From contig NZ_KB903818.1 of the NCBI RefSeq assembly GCF_000379825.1, forward strand, positions 74,556 to 138,555: a stretch of 64,000 bases of DNA. Reading direction: 5' to 3'. The stretch comes from Longispora albida DSM 44784 (GTDB taxonomy: Bacteria; Actinomycetota; Actinomycetes; Mycobacteriales; Micromonosporaceae). Positions 26,905 through 35,057 of this stretch are shown piece by piece. A model generated the notes under the pieces. That model had not been told where the DNA came from. It was given only the letters and a program-made list of their open reading frames with translations, and searched no databases. The position numbers and the translations under genes are program-made. Position 1 is the first letter of the stretch. Each line of letters begins with the position of its first letter.

Positions 26905-27626
26905 TCGACGAGCGCCCCGACCGGCTGGTCGTCACGCTCGACCGGCCGGAGAAGCGCAACGCCATCGACGCCGACCTGGTCGCCGAGCTGCACGCCGTGT
27001 GCGCGGAGCTGGAGGCCAAACCCAAGCTGCTCCTGCTCACCGGCGGGGCCGACGGCATCTTCGCCGGCGGCGCCGACATCGCCCAGCTCCGCGAACGCCG
27101 CAGGGCCGACGCGCTCGCCGCGATCAACCAGGGTCTGTTCGCCCGCATCCTCAAGCTGCCCCTGCCGACCATCGCGGCCGTCGACGGCCCGGCGCTCGGC
27201 GGCGGCGCGGAACTCTCGTATGCCTGCGACCTGCGCATCTGCACCGACCGCGCGTTCTTCGGCCAGCCTGAGGCCCGGCTGGGCATCCTCGCCGGAGCCG
27301 GCGCCACGTACCGGCTGCCCCGCCTGATCGGCGAGGGCCTGGCCAAGGACCTGCTGTTCACCGGCCGCCGCATGGCAGCCGACGAGGCACTCCGCTCGGG
27401 CCTGGTCTCCCGGGTCGTTGCGCCCTCGGAGCTCCTGGCCACGGCACACGGCATCCTCGACGAGATCGCCAAGTCCTCGATGCTCGCCCTGCGCCTGACC
27501 AAGCTCGCCGTGGACGCCCCAGAGGGCGCGCACCCGCACATCGAGCTGGCCAGCCAGGCCGTCCTGTTCGAGGACGAGGAGAAGTACCAGCGCATGACGG
27601 CGTTCCTGGAGAGGAAGAAATCATGA
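26889..27626 (+). CDS. Enoyl-CoA hydratase/isomerase
   Basis: 245-residue crotonase. The oxyanion-hole segments FAGGADIAQL and GPALGGGAEL are present, and both catalytic glutamates of true hydratases are kept: Glu108 (GGGAELS) and Glu128 (FGQPEARLG). GTG start inside the preceding dehydrogenase gene, 4-nt overlap with the thioesterase gene. It probably supplies the hydroxyacyl-CoA substrate of its neighbour. Confidence 0.93.
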   Translation: MASLLIDERPDRLVVTLDRPEKRNAIDADLVAELHAVCAELEAKPKLLLLTGGADGIFAGGADIAQLRERRRADALAAINQGLFARILKLPLPTIAAVDGPALGGGAELSYACDLRICTDRAFFGQPEARLGILAGAGATYRLPRLIGEGLAKDLLFTGRRMAADEALRSGLVSRVVAPSELLATAHGILDEIAKSSMLALRLTKLAVDAPEGAHPHIELASQAVLFEDEEKYQRMTAFLERKKS

Positions 27627-28033
27627 TCCCCGAGTCCATCGCCGTCAGCCCCGGCGGTTCCTTAGCCGACCGGATGGGCATCGAGCTGCTCGAACTCAGC
27701 GCGGACAAGGTCGTCGGCCGGATGCCGGTCGAGGGCAACACCCAGCCGTACGGCGTACTGCACGGCGGCGCGTCTGCCGTCCTGGCCGAGACCCTGGGCT
27801 CGATCGGCTCGGCGATCTACGCGGCCGACACCGGCGGCATCGCCCTCGGCATCGAGCTGTCGGCCACCCACCACCGCTCGGCGCGCACCGGCTACGTGAC
27901 CGGCGTCGCCACCCCGATCCACCTCGGGCGGACCCTTGCCACGTACGAGATCGTGATCAGCGACGAGGGCGGCCGGCGCATCTGCACCTCCCGCCTGACC
28001 TGCGCGATCCGCCCGAATCCGCAGGGCGGCTGA
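27623..28033 (+). CDS. PaaI-family hotdog thioesterase
   Basis: 136 residues, one hotdog domain. PYGVLHGGASAVLAETLGS is the hotdog helix with the conserved HGG and catalytic acidic residue, followed by GIELSATHHRSAR. Hydrolyses acyl-CoA or aryl-CoA esters; the exact substrate is open. Leu14 is encoded by a rare TTA (27662-27664), so expression could depend on bldA tRNA. Coupled to the hydratase by ATGA. Confidence 0.92.
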   Translation: MIPESIAVSPGGSLADRMGIELLELSADKVVGRMPVEGNTQPYGVLHGGASAVLAETLGSIGSAIYAADTGGIALGIELSATHHRSARTGYVTGVATPIHLGRTLATYEIVISDEGGRRICTSRLTCAIRPNPQGG

Positions 28034-28119
28034 CCGGCGGGACCACCGGCGGGAATGCCCGTGCCACTACTGACGGGTCCACGTCCCTCACTTGACGCAG
28101 CTTAGTAGTCTGCGACCTG

Positions 28120-28524
28120 ATGACGATCCCGGCGAGCGCTTCGGACGAGATCGGCGACTGCCTGCACGCTGTGCTCACGGCCGGGGTCGCCGGTGATCTC
28201 GACGCTGCCATGCGCACGCTCGACCGGGTCCTCGTCAGCCACGGCCCCTGGGTCGCCTACGACATCGCCGGCGCCGTGGTCGCCGAGATGCTCGGCGAGG
28301 TCCGCCCGGTCGGCGGCATGGAGTTCTGGAGCCTCGACTTCCCCGGCATCGAGCGAGCCAGTTACGACGTGCGCTGGGCGGCCCGCTTCATCAGCGCCCA
28401 CGCGAACGCCCAGGAGGACACCGCGCACGCGCTGTTCGCCGCGGCCATCGCCGAAGGCGAGCTGAGTGCCTGCCTGGGCACCCTGCTCAGCTCCGCCGCC
28501 GCGACCCTCCGCCAGCCCCTGTAA
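28120..28524 (+). CDS. Hypothetical protein
   Basis: 134 residues, acidic, Ala-rich and helical, with no recognised family, signal or TM helix. TAGTCT at 28106-28111, 8 nt before the ATG, suggests its own leaderless promoter. It lies between the acyl-CoA operon and a convergent transporter gene. Confidence 0.65.
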   Translation: MTIPASASDEIGDCLHAVLTAGVAGDLDAAMRTLDRVLVSHGPWVAYDIAGAVVAEMLGEVRPVGGMEFWSLDFPGIERASYDVRWAARFISAHANAQEDTAHALFAAAIAEGELSACLGTLLSSAAATLRQPL

Positions 28525-28538
28525 CCCTTTTCCTTGTA

Positions 28539-29378
28539 CTACGCGGCAGCGAGCACGACCACTCCGCCCAGCACCACGGCGGCCCCCAGCAGTCTCCGCA
28601 CCGGATTAGGCTCGCGCAGCAGCAGCCAGCCCAGCACGCTGCCAACCACAATGGACAGTTCCCGTGCGGGCGCCACGAGACTCACGGGCGCGTAGCGGTA
28701 GGCGTACAGGACGAGGATGTACGCGAGCGGCGACAGCCCCGCGATCACCAGCACCTCACGCTTGTGGGCGCGCCACACCTCCCGCACCTTCTGCTTGTTC
28801 CGCACCGTGTACGGCGTCAGGTACACCATCCGCACCAGGTTGCTGGCCCAGTCGAAGAAGAGCGGTGCGATCGCGAGCGGCCCGACAGCCTGCGCGTCGA
28901 AAATCGTGTACCCGGCGATCAGCACCCCCGTGGCCACCCCGTACCCGAGGCTCGCCACGTTCACGTTCTTCCCGCTCCAGCTCACGATGAGGATGCCTGC
29001 GACGACAGCCCCGGCCCCGGCCAGCGCGAACCAGCCCGGCCGTTCCCCGAGCACCACGACGGCGACGACGACCGACAACAGCGGCCCGGTACCGCGCGCC
29101 AGCGGATACACCACGGACAGGTCGCCAACGGCGTACCCGCGCTGGAGCACCACGAAGTACGCCAGGTGGATGACGGAGCTGGCCAGGATCACCCCGGCGA
29201 CGGCCCAGTTCAGCTTGATGTCGACGAAGAACAGCAGCGGCGCGTACAGCACGGTGGACACCACAGTGGACAACCACAGCAGCCCGGGCCCGGCGGTACC
29301 GGCCCGCTTCGCGGCGAGGTTCCACCCCGCATGGCAGAAGGCTGCGGCTACGACGAGCGCGATGGCGGCGGGAGGCAC
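28539..29378 (-). CDS. EamA/DMT-family transporter
   Basis: 279-residue membrane protein with ten hydrophobic helices in two five-TM halves; the EamA pattern is evident in FCHAGWNLAAKRAG, VYPLARGTGPLLS and the mirrored C-terminal YRYAPVSLVAPARELS segment. Metabolite exporters and importers both occur in the family, so the substrate is not predicted. GTG start. Confidence 0.9.
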   Translation of the reverse strand: MPPAAIALVVAAAFCHAGWNLAAKRAGTAGPGLLWLSTVVSTVLYAPLLFFVDIKLNWAVAGVILASSVIHLAYFVVLQRGYAVGDLSVVYPLARGTGPLLSVVVAVVVLGERPGWFALAGAGAVVAGILIVSWSGKNVNVASLGYGVATGVLIAGYTIFDAQAVGPLAIAPLFFDWASNLVRMVYLTPYTVRNKQKVREVWRAHKREVLVIAGLSPLAYILVLYAYRYAPVSLVAPARELSIVVGSVLGWLLLREPNPVRRLLGAAVVLGGVVVLAAA

Positions 29379-29463
29379 CGGCAGAGCCTACTCCCGCCGC
29401 CACCCCTAATTGATCTTGCATACCTCCGGGTGGACAATGGGGGAAAGACGTAGGAGGTGCGTT

Positions 29464-29733
29464 ATGTCCACCGCCGTCATGACCCGATGGACCGTCGAGC
29501 TGACCTTCGACGAGGACCCGGACCACACCATCGCCACCGCCACGCTCCGCATCCCGAACGGCCAGCAGTTCACCAGCCGCGGCCACGCCCGCCGCCACCC
29601 GAAGGACCGCCCGGCCGCCACGATCGGCGAGGAACTGGCCGGCGCCCGCGCCCTCTCGGCCCTGGCCCACGACCTGCTCGAGTACTCGGCCACCGAAGTC
29701 GAACACAACGCCCGCCGCGGCCCCGGCCGCTGA
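29464..29733 (+). CDS. DUF1876 domain protein
   Basis: 89 residues. WTVELTFDEDPDHTIATATL with GHARRHPKDRPAATIGEELAGARAL is the compact dsRBD-like DUF1876 pattern (key words FDED, GHARRHP, IGEELA and LL near the end). Common and unexplained in actinobacteria. The ATG at 29464 follows AGGAGG; the open frame starts earlier at 29410 without a ribosome site. Confidence 0.85.
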   Translation: MSTAVMTRWTVELTFDEDPDHTIATATLRIPNGQQFTSRGHARRHPKDRPAATIGEELAGARALSALAHDLLEYSATEVEHNARRGPGR

Positions 29734-29744
29734 TCTTCGCGCCG

Positions 29745-29778
29745 GCTCGGGGCCGCCCAACCTCGTGAGGCCCCGAGC
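29745..29778. terminator. Terminator hairpin between DUF1876 and the RelE-like gene
   Basis: 10-bp perfect stem 29745-29754 with 29769-29778 and a 14-nt loop, between convergent genes. Confidence 0.75.
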
Positions 29779-29799
29779 AGCAGCGTGCCCTCTTAACGG

Positions 29800-30096
29800 T
29801 TATGGGTTGGTGAAAATACCGTGCGTTCCGATTCGCCGCCAGACCACATGAGCCTTGCCCTGCTGCACCTCCGGGCCGTACTGCCAGGTCGCCCGGCCAT
29901 CTCCGGCCCATGTCATCTCCCAGACATGTTCAGTTCCCTGTACACGCTTGACTCGCAGGCCGGGCCGGCACGGCCGGCCTGCGTCCAGATCCTCGACGAA
30001 GTGCCGGACGGCCTTCAGGAATTTTTCCCGGTCTTTGGCAGAGAGCTTGTCGAAATCGCGGGCGAATCGATCGGCGGACTCGTATGTAGGGCTCAC
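29800..30096 (-). CDS. RelE-like toxin
   Basis: 98 residues of the RelE/ParE type: ADRFARDFDKLSAKDREKFLKAVRHFV then a beta sheet with RVKRVQGTEHVWEMTW and a C-terminal HVVWRRIGTHGIF. Such toxins cleave mRNA on ribosomes or poison gyrase. The usual catalytic residues cannot be assigned without alignment. GTG start inside the antitoxin stop region (4-nt overlap), the standard coupling of type II modules, antitoxin first. Confidence 0.85.
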   Translation of the reverse strand: MSPTYESADRFARDFDKLSAKDREKFLKAVRHFVEDLDAGRPCRPGLRVKRVQGTEHVWEMTWAGDGRATWQYGPEVQQGKAHVVWRRIGTHGIFTNP

Positions 30097-30425
30097 TGAT
30101 CCCCCGAGACGCGGCGCTCCAATGCACCGAGAAAGTCCTCGCCGGAGGCGTACACCTCGGAGCGACCCTCAGCTAGATCAAGCTCTGCCTCACGCTCTCC
30201 TGCCTGCCACCCACTCGTCCAGAACCAAAGCTGGTCCCTGGGTATGGATGCGCTGGGCGTCAGCACCAAACGGCCATCCTCGACAGTGAGAAGCACTTGG
30301 TCGCCGACGTCGAGGTGCAGTTCCTTGCGGAACTGTTCCGGGATCGTGAACTGCCCCTTGGCTCGCAGTGTGGCGGTTACCGCCTCGTTCGTGATCTCAC
30401 CGGTGCTGCCGTGTCCGATGCGCAT
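30093..30425 (-). CDS. AbrB/MazE/SpoVT-type antitoxin
   Basis: 110 residues. The swapped-hairpin DNA-binding domain is at about 19-60: TATLRAKGQFTIPEQFRKEL, VGDQVLLTVEDGRLVLTP (key words KGQFTIP and GDQVLL). The C-terminal 50 residues, ending LGALERRVSG, should bind the toxin. It precedes and overlaps the RelE-like gene. AbrB-type antitoxins more often pair with MazF or PIN toxins, so the pairing is somewhat mixed. Confidence 0.88.
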   Translation of the reverse strand: MRIGHGSTGEITNEAVTATLRAKGQFTIPEQFRKELHLDVGDQVLLTVEDGRLVLTPSASIPRDQLWFWTSGWQAGEREAELDLAEGRSEVYASGEDFLGALERRVSGDQ

Positions 30426-30590
30426 GAGAGACCTCCACCGTCAGACTTTCCTACTATCCTACGCGGCCACCAGTGATCTGATCTCATAGTCGGACGGCCG
30501 TTTGCTAGGTCTAATATCCGACAGATCCTGCCTTGCGCCCCCGTATCGGGACAGGTAGACCTGAACATCAGCGAACCAAGGAGGGGACGA

Positions 30591-30806
30591 ATGACGGAAT
30601 ACACGATCCTGATCGAACGAGCAGATGACGGGGGCTACGGAGCCTGGTGTCCGGACCTGCCTGGTTGCGTGGCTCTCGGCGACACGTACGACGAGTGTGT
30701 GGACGAGATGCGTTCGGCGATGACATTTCATCTGGAGGTCATGCGTGAACACAACGAGCCGATCCCGGTTTCTACCACCGTAGGCGCGGCACTCATCGTC
30801 ATCTGA
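30591..30806 (+). CDS. Orphan HicB-family antitoxin
   Basis: 71 residues matching the HicB partial RNase-H fold: YTILIERADDGGYGAWCPDLPGCVALGDTYDECVDEMRSAM (key words GYGAWCPDLPG and CVDEM). There is no C-terminal HTH and no hicA on either side, since tRNA genes follow. AGGAGGGG before the ATG. Divergent from the AbrB gene with 165 bp between. Confidence 0.85.
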   Translation: MTEYTILIERADDGGYGAWCPDLPGCVALGDTYDECVDEMRSAMTFHLEVMREHNEPIPVSTTVGAALIVI

Positions 30807-30821
30807 CAGGCGGGACAAAGC

Positions 30822-30852
30822 AAAACGCCGACCGGCGTAAGCCTGGTCGGCG
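30822..30852 (-). terminator. Terminator of the tRNA operon
   Basis: 8-bp stem CGCCGACC/GGTCGGCG (30826-30833 with 30845-30852), giving a U-run on the minus strand from AAAA at 30822-30825. It lies just downstream of tRNA-Phe. Confidence 0.8.
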
Positions 30853-30878
30853 AGTGCTCAGCCCGGCGAAGGGCCTGG

Positions 30879-30952
30879 TGCCCAGGGGCGGGGTCGAACC
30901 GCCGACCTTCCGATTTTCAGTCGGACGCTCGTACCAACTGAGCTACCTGGGC
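30879..30952 (-). tRNA. tRNA-Phe (GAA)
   Basis: Complete cloverleaf: acceptor GCCCAGG/CCTGGGC, discriminator A, anticodon loop CTGAAAA (GAA), T-loop GTTCGAC. CCA not encoded. Confidence 0.97.
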
Positions 30953-30967
30953 CGGGAAAAAGCTAAG

Positions 30968-31041
30968 CGGTCCTGACGGGACTTGAACCCGCGACCTCCG
31001 CCTTGACAGGGCGGCGAGCACTCCAACTGCTCCACAGGACC
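30968..31041 (-). tRNA. tRNA-Asp (GTC)
   Basis: Acceptor GGTCCTG/CAGGACC, discriminator G, anticodon stem CCGCC/GGCGG with loop CTGTCAA (GTC), T-loop GTTCAAG. Second gene of the Glu-Asp-Phe operon. Confidence 0.97.
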
Positions 31042-31091
31042 TTGCTGGTGTTGCTGTCTTGCTGGGTCGTACTCTACAAGCTTCGCTTGCG

Positions 31092-31164
31092 TACCCCCAA
31101 CGGGATTCGAACCCGTGCTACCGCCTTGAAAGGGCGGCGTCCTGGGCCACTAGACGATGGGGGC
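31092..31164 (-). tRNA. tRNA-Glu (TTC)
   Basis: Acceptor GCCCCCA/TGGGGGT (terminal G-U), anticodon stem CCGCC/GGCGG with loop CTTTCAA (TTC), T-loop GTTCGAA. First gene of the operon. Confidence 0.97.
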
Positions 31165-31302
31165 CAGTCCGCAAATTCTCGCACATGGTGCTCAACTCGC
31201 GTCTTGCCCCCGTGCCTGGGCCTCGGTGAAGGCTTGGAAAGCATACGTGATGCCCCGAGCGCCTGCCAAATCCGGGGTACCCCTCCGCGAGCCCCAGCCC
31301 GA

Positions 31303-32088
31303 TCAGGGCATCGGTATCAATGTCACACGGCTCTTGAGCAGCGGAAATATCCGTCGGCACGCGGCGAGCGTTCCGGAGCGGTCCCCGCCGGCGTCGTGGA
31401 GCAGGATGATCGCGCCCGGCCCGGTCTGGCCAGCGACGACGTTGTAGATCGCGTCGGGGCCGGGTTTGCGCCAGTCGTTGGTGTCGACGGCCCAGTGCAG
31501 GGAGCGCATGCCGAGCGAGGTGGCGACGGCGACGACGCGGGGGGTCCAGTTGCCGCCGGGCTGGCGGAAGTACTTGACCCTGGTGCCGGGCACGGCGGCC
31601 GCGATGGCCTGGTTGGTCCGGGTCAGGTTGGCCCGGATGGCGTCCTCGGCCTGGCTGCCGAGGTTGAGTTCGTGGCCCCAGCTGTGGCTGCACAGGGTGT
31701 GCCCGTCGGCGGCGATGGCGCGTACCAGGTTCGGATAGGCCTGGACCTCGGTGCCCACCATGCAGAACGTCGCCTTGATCCCGTGCTGTCTGAGCAGGGC
31801 GAGGATCTGCGGTGTCCAGGTCGGGCTCGGCCCGTCGTCGAAGGTGAGGGCGACGTCGGCTGTGCCGGTGACCCGGTGGGTACCCATCGGGCCGTTTCCG
31901 GTGGAGCCTGCCGGGGTGCCCGAGCCTGCCGGTACCGGGATGCTGGCCGGCAGCCGGTGCGCGTCGGCTCCCGTGATCGCCGCCGGTGCGCTGGAGGCGA
32001 GCGGGGCTGCCCACTTCGGACTGTCCCCGTCGGAGCATCCGGCGAGCGCGAGGCACCCGGCTACCAGGACAAGGAGCAGTTTCCGCAC
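31303..32088 (-). CDS. Polysaccharide deacetylase lipoprotein (NodB/CE4)
   Basis: 261 residues. Lipoprotein signal with lipobox LALAG-Cys18, a Ser/Pro/Ala linker to about 75, then a NodB domain: TFDDGPSP with Asp84-Asp85, the metal histidines His135 and His139 in HSWGH, RQPGG, and LLHDAGG near the end. All CE4 motifs look intact, so an active zinc-dependent de-N-acetylase of peptidoglycan or another surface glycan is expected. GTG start. The same frame is open upstream through the crtI region, but nothing there is protein-like. Confidence 0.92.
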   Translation of the reverse strand: MRKLLLVLVAGCLALAGCSDGDSPKWAAPLASSAPAAITGADAHRLPASIPVPAGSGTPAGSTGNGPMGTHRVTGTADVALTFDDGPSPTWTPQILALLRQHGIKATFCMVGTEVQAYPNLVRAIAADGHTLCSHSWGHELNLGSQAEDAIRANLTRTNQAIAAAVPGTRVKYFRQPGGNWTPRVVAVATSLGMRSLHWAVDTNDWRKPGPDAIYNVVAGQTGPGAIILLHDAGGDRSGTLAACRRIFPLLKSRVTLIPMP

Positions 32089-32126
32089 GCCAGCACCCCC
32101 GCGTCCAGAGTTCGTGTGAGTGCTTG

Positions 32127-33590
32127 TCAGCCTAACGGGCCGGTGATCCGTTCGGCGGCGAGCCGTCCGGAGACCAGGACCATCGGCACGCCGACGCCGG
32201 GCTGGGTGCCTGCTCCGGTGAGGACGACGTTCTGGAGCCCGGGTACCAGATTGGACGGACGGAACGGGCCGGTCTGCCCGAACGTGTGGGCGAGGCTGAA
32301 CGGCGTCCCGGCTGGCGCGTCCCAGTCGGCCGGCGTGACCACGTGTGACACCTCGATCTCCGCGCCGAAGTCGAGGTACCCGCGGGCTTCGAGGGTGGCG
32401 ACCAGCTCGGAGGCGTACCGGCGGCCTTCGAGCCCGCGCCACTGCCGCTGCCCGAGGTGCGGGGCCGGGGCGAGGACGTAGTACGCCTGCTTGCCTGCCG
32501 GGGCGAGGGACGGGTCCGTCCTGGTCGGGTTGGTGACCAGGAGGGAGGGGTCGCTCATCAGCTCGCCGCGCTTGATGATCTGGTCGAAGGTACCTTCCCA
32601 GGCCTGCCCGAAGTGCAGGTTGTGGTGGGCGATCTTCGAGTACTCCGCCCGCGAGCCGACGTGCAGCAGCACGCAGGACGGCGAGTAGCGCAGCCGCCGC
32701 CGGACCGGCCTGCCGAGCAGCGCGTAGGCGTGGGCGAGGTCCGGGTTCAGCACGACGACGTCGGCGGGGATCCGGGTCCCGTCGGCCAGGACGACGCCCG
32801 TCGCCCGGTCGCCCGACATGGCGACGGAGGCGACCTCGGCGTCGTACAGGAAGGAAATGCCGTGTTTGGCACCTGCCCTGGCCAGGGCGTCTGGCAGCGC
32901 GTGCATGCCGCCCTTGGGGAAGTAGACGCCGGCCACGCAGTCCAGATAGGAGATCACCGTGTAGATCGCGAGCGCGTCGGACGGCGCGAGCCCGGCGTAG
33001 AGCGACTGGAAGGAGAACATCCGAGAAGTGCGCGGATCGCGCAGGAACTGGCCGACCTTGGTCCCCAGCCGCCGGAATCCGCCCATCGCGACCAGCTTGA
33101 CCAGGCTCGACGTCGCCAGGTCCAGCGGGGAGTCCAGGTTGCGGTCGATGAAGTCCCGCATCTCCAGTTCGAAGATCTTCTTCGTGTACTCGGCGAAGCG
33201 CAGATACCCGTCGGCCTCCCGGGCCCCGCACACCCGGCTCACCTCCGCGGCCATCCTGGCCGTGTCGGTGTGCACGTCGAGCGTCGACCCGTCCGGGAAG
33301 TGGCCACGGTAGGCCGGGTCGAGCCGGACCAGCTCCAGCCAGTCCTCCAGCCGCTCGCCGACCGCGCCGAGCGTGTCGGCGATCAGGTCGGGCGCGGTGA
33401 GCACGGTCGGCCCGGTGTCGAACTCGTACCCGGCCAGGCTCAGCCGCCCGGCCTTCCCGCCGGGGCCCGGCCCCTTCTCGACCACGGTGACCTGCCGGCC
33501 GGCCCCGGCGAGCCGCAGGGCACACGCCAGCCCGCCCAGGCCGGCCCCGACGACAACGACGTGTTCGGTAGGCCCGGTTACTCTGCGCAC
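32127..33590 (-). CDS. crtI: Phytoene desaturase-type FAD oxidoreductase (CrtI family)
   Basis: 487 residues. N-terminal FAD loop VVVVGAGLGGLACALRLAGAG (GAGLGGL core, about 15-21), FDTGPTVLT, and the C-terminal bacterial desaturase signature GTQPGVGVPMVLVSGRLAAE. Introduces conjugated double bonds into phytoene in carotenoid synthesis. GTG start; an ACCGTA (TACGGT on the minus strand) box ends 6 nt before it, fitting a leaderless mRNA. Divergent from crtB by only 29 bp. Confidence 0.92.
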   Translation of the reverse strand: MRRVTGPTEHVVVVGAGLGGLACALRLAGAGRQVTVVEKGPGPGGKAGRLSLAGYEFDTGPTVLTAPDLIADTLGAVGERLEDWLELVRLDPAYRGHFPDGSTLDVHTDTARMAAEVSRVCGAREADGYLRFAEYTKKIFELEMRDFIDRNLDSPLDLATSSLVKLVAMGGFRRLGTKVGQFLRDPRTSRMFSFQSLYAGLAPSDALAIYTVISYLDCVAGVYFPKGGMHALPDALARAGAKHGISFLYDAEVASVAMSGDRATGVVLADGTRIPADVVVLNPDLAHAYALLGRPVRRRLRYSPSCVLLHVGSRAEYSKIAHHNLHFGQAWEGTFDQIIKRGELMSDPSLLVTNPTRTDPSLAPAGKQAYYVLAPAPHLGQRQWRGLEGRRYASELVATLEARGYLDFGAEIEVSHVVTPADWDAPAGTPFSLAHTFGQTGPFRPSNLVPGLQNVVLTGAGTQPGVGVPMVLVSGRLAAERITGPLG

Positions 33591-33619
33591 ACGAATACCG
33601 TAGGCGGCAGGGGGTGGGG

Positions 33620-34504
33620 ATGAACGCAGGGCTGGCCGAGGCGTACGAGCGCTGTCGGATACTTCACCGTACGCACGGCCGCAGTTACTACCTGGCCACG
33701 CGCCTGCTCCCGGCCTGGAAACGCCGTCACGTGCACGCGCTCTACGGCTTCACCCGCTCGGCGGACGAGATCGTCGACGCGCTCGACGGCACGCCACCCG
33801 CCGTACGCGCGGCCCGGCTCGCCGCGTGGGGTGACGCGCTCATGGCGGGCCTCGACGGCGCACCGGTCGCCGATCCGCTGCTTCCCGCTGTGATTCACAC
33901 CATCTCCGTCTTCGGCCTCGACCGTGCCGACTTCGAGCTCTTCCTCCGCAGCATGGCGATGGATCTCACAGTCGCCTCGTACGACTCGTACAACGACGTT
34001 CTCGGCTACATGGACGGCTCGGCGGCCGTGATCGGCACGATGATGCTCCCGCTGCTCGGCGCGGCGGACCCGGCAGCCGCGCGCGAGCCGGCCCGGCAGC
34101 TCGGGATCGCCTTCCAGCTCACCAACTTCGTCCGGGACGTGGCGGAGGACCTGGGCCGTGGCCGCCTGTACCTGCCGATGGAAGACCTGTCCCGTTTCGG
34201 GGTCAGCCCGGCCTGCCTGCGGGCCGCCGCCGCCTCCGGTACCAGCCCGGAGCCGGTGCGTGAGCTGATCCGGTACGAGGTGGCCCGGGCGCGGGAACAC
34301 TACGCGCTCGCCGAGCCGGGCATCGCGATGCTCCAGCCGAGCTCGCGGGCGTGTATCCGGGGTGCGAAGGCGCTCTATGCCGGGATCCTCGACGAGGTGG
34401 CCCGCTCGGGGTACAACGTTTTCGCCGCGCGGGCCCGGGTACCCCTCGGGCGGAGGTGGCGGCTGGCGTGCGGTGCGCTGGTCGCCGAGGCCGTCAAGCG
34501 CTGA
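33620..34504 (+). CDS. crtB: Phytoene/squalene synthase (CrtB family)
   Basis: 294 residues. Condenses two prenyl diphosphates to phytoene. The first aspartate motif is Asp49-Glu-Ile-Val-Asp53 (RSADEIVDA), and the second is in NFVRDVAEDLGRGRLYLP. YGFTRSADE and RPLxxARAREHYALAEPG-type helices fit the family. ATG 33620 is favoured with a GGGGTGGGG site. With crtI it makes the core of a carotenoid locus; crtE and cyclase genes are not in the window. Confidence 0.93.
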   Translation: MNAGLAEAYERCRILHRTHGRSYYLATRLLPAWKRRHVHALYGFTRSADEIVDALDGTPPAVRAARLAAWGDALMAGLDGAPVADPLLPAVIHTISVFGLDRADFELFLRSMAMDLTVASYDSYNDVLGYMDGSAAVIGTMMLPLLGAADPAAAREPARQLGIAFQLTNFVRDVAEDLGRGRLYLPMEDLSRFGVSPACLRAAAASGTSPEPVRELIRYEVARAREHYALAEPGIAMLQPSSRACIRGAKALYAGILDEVARSGYNVFAARARVPLGRRWRLACGALVAEAVKR

Positions 34505-34541
34505 GCGACTGTCTCCTGTAGGTACACGTTGAGCTGGTCTT

Positions 34542-34585
34542 TTGGCATGTAGGCACAGCGTCGCGTGCCAATCTGCCAGGTGGCA
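34542..34585. promoter_or_regulatory. TTGGCA/TGCCA boxes upstream of the DUF6232 gene
   Basis: TTGGCA (34542-34547), TGCCAA (34566-34571) and TGCCAGGTGGCA (34574-34585). The last 11 bases are identical to one arm of the palindrome upstream of the XRE gene at 34974, implying a shared regulator. Confidence 0.55.
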
Positions 34586-34677
34586 GTTCGCGGCCTTCCC
34601 AAGGGCTTCCTGCCGTGCACATACTTGGCTTAGTAATCGTTCATGGTCGATTTGATGATCGCTTGGAGGGCCGGGCG

Positions 34678-34956
34678 ATGACGACTGTCTACTACGACCG
34701 GGGTGGCATCAGGATCACCGAGCGCTGCATGGAACTCCACGGCCAGTGCTATCCCCTCGCCGAGCTGAGCAGGATCGAGGTGTCACCGCCGTCCGGGGTG
34801 CTCGCCTTCCTCCGGATCCGCCGGGTCTGGGAGCTGTGGGCCGAGCATCGGGGCGTGGTCACGCTGATCTTCACCAGCCGCAGTGAGCGGATCTTCGGGC
34901 AGGTGCGCAGGGCGCTGATGCGGGCGAGGGAGGCCCGGCCGCCCCAGCACGTCTGA
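34678..34956 (+). CDS. DUF6232-like small protein
   Basis: 92 residues: YYDRGGIRITERCMELHGQCYPLAELSRIEV resembles the start of DUF6232 proteins (short beta domain followed normally by two TM helices). Here the membrane part seems missing; the rest (LAFLRIRRVWELWAEHRGVVTLIF) is basic and amphipathic. GGAGGG ribosome site before the ATG. Likely controlled together with the next regulator gene through shared TGCCA boxes. Confidence 0.65.
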   Translation: MTTVYYDRGGIRITERCMELHGQCYPLAELSRIEVSPPSGVLAFLRIRRVWELWAEHRGVVTLIFTSRSERIFGQVRRALMRAREARPPQHV

Positions 34957-34962
34957 ACCTGT

Positions 34963-35000
34963 TGGCATCGATGTGCCAGGTGGCTGTCCGCCACCTGGCA
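34963..35000. promoter_or_regulatory. Palindromic operator upstream of XRE/Scr1-type regulator
   Basis: Perfect inverted repeat TGCCAGGTGGC-N5-GCCACCTGGCA (34974-35000), with an extra TGGCA half-site at 34963-34967 and another at 35034. It overlaps the expected -35 of a promoter whose -10 may be TACCAT (35008-35013). Probable autoregulatory site. Confidence 0.65.
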
Positions 35001-35057
35001 CATGTATTACCATCTATGCGTCGGCTGGCACTCTTTTCGCGTCGATCGGGTGGGAGC

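Noticed and set aside
31303..33525. One long fused protein with the deacetylase at its C-terminus
   Set aside because: The upstream part is a frame-shifted shadow of crtI; the lipoprotein signal starts at GTG 32088.
34375..34620. Small minus-strand gene downstream of crtB
   Set aside because: No ribosome site, overlaps crtB and the operator boxes, no homology pattern.
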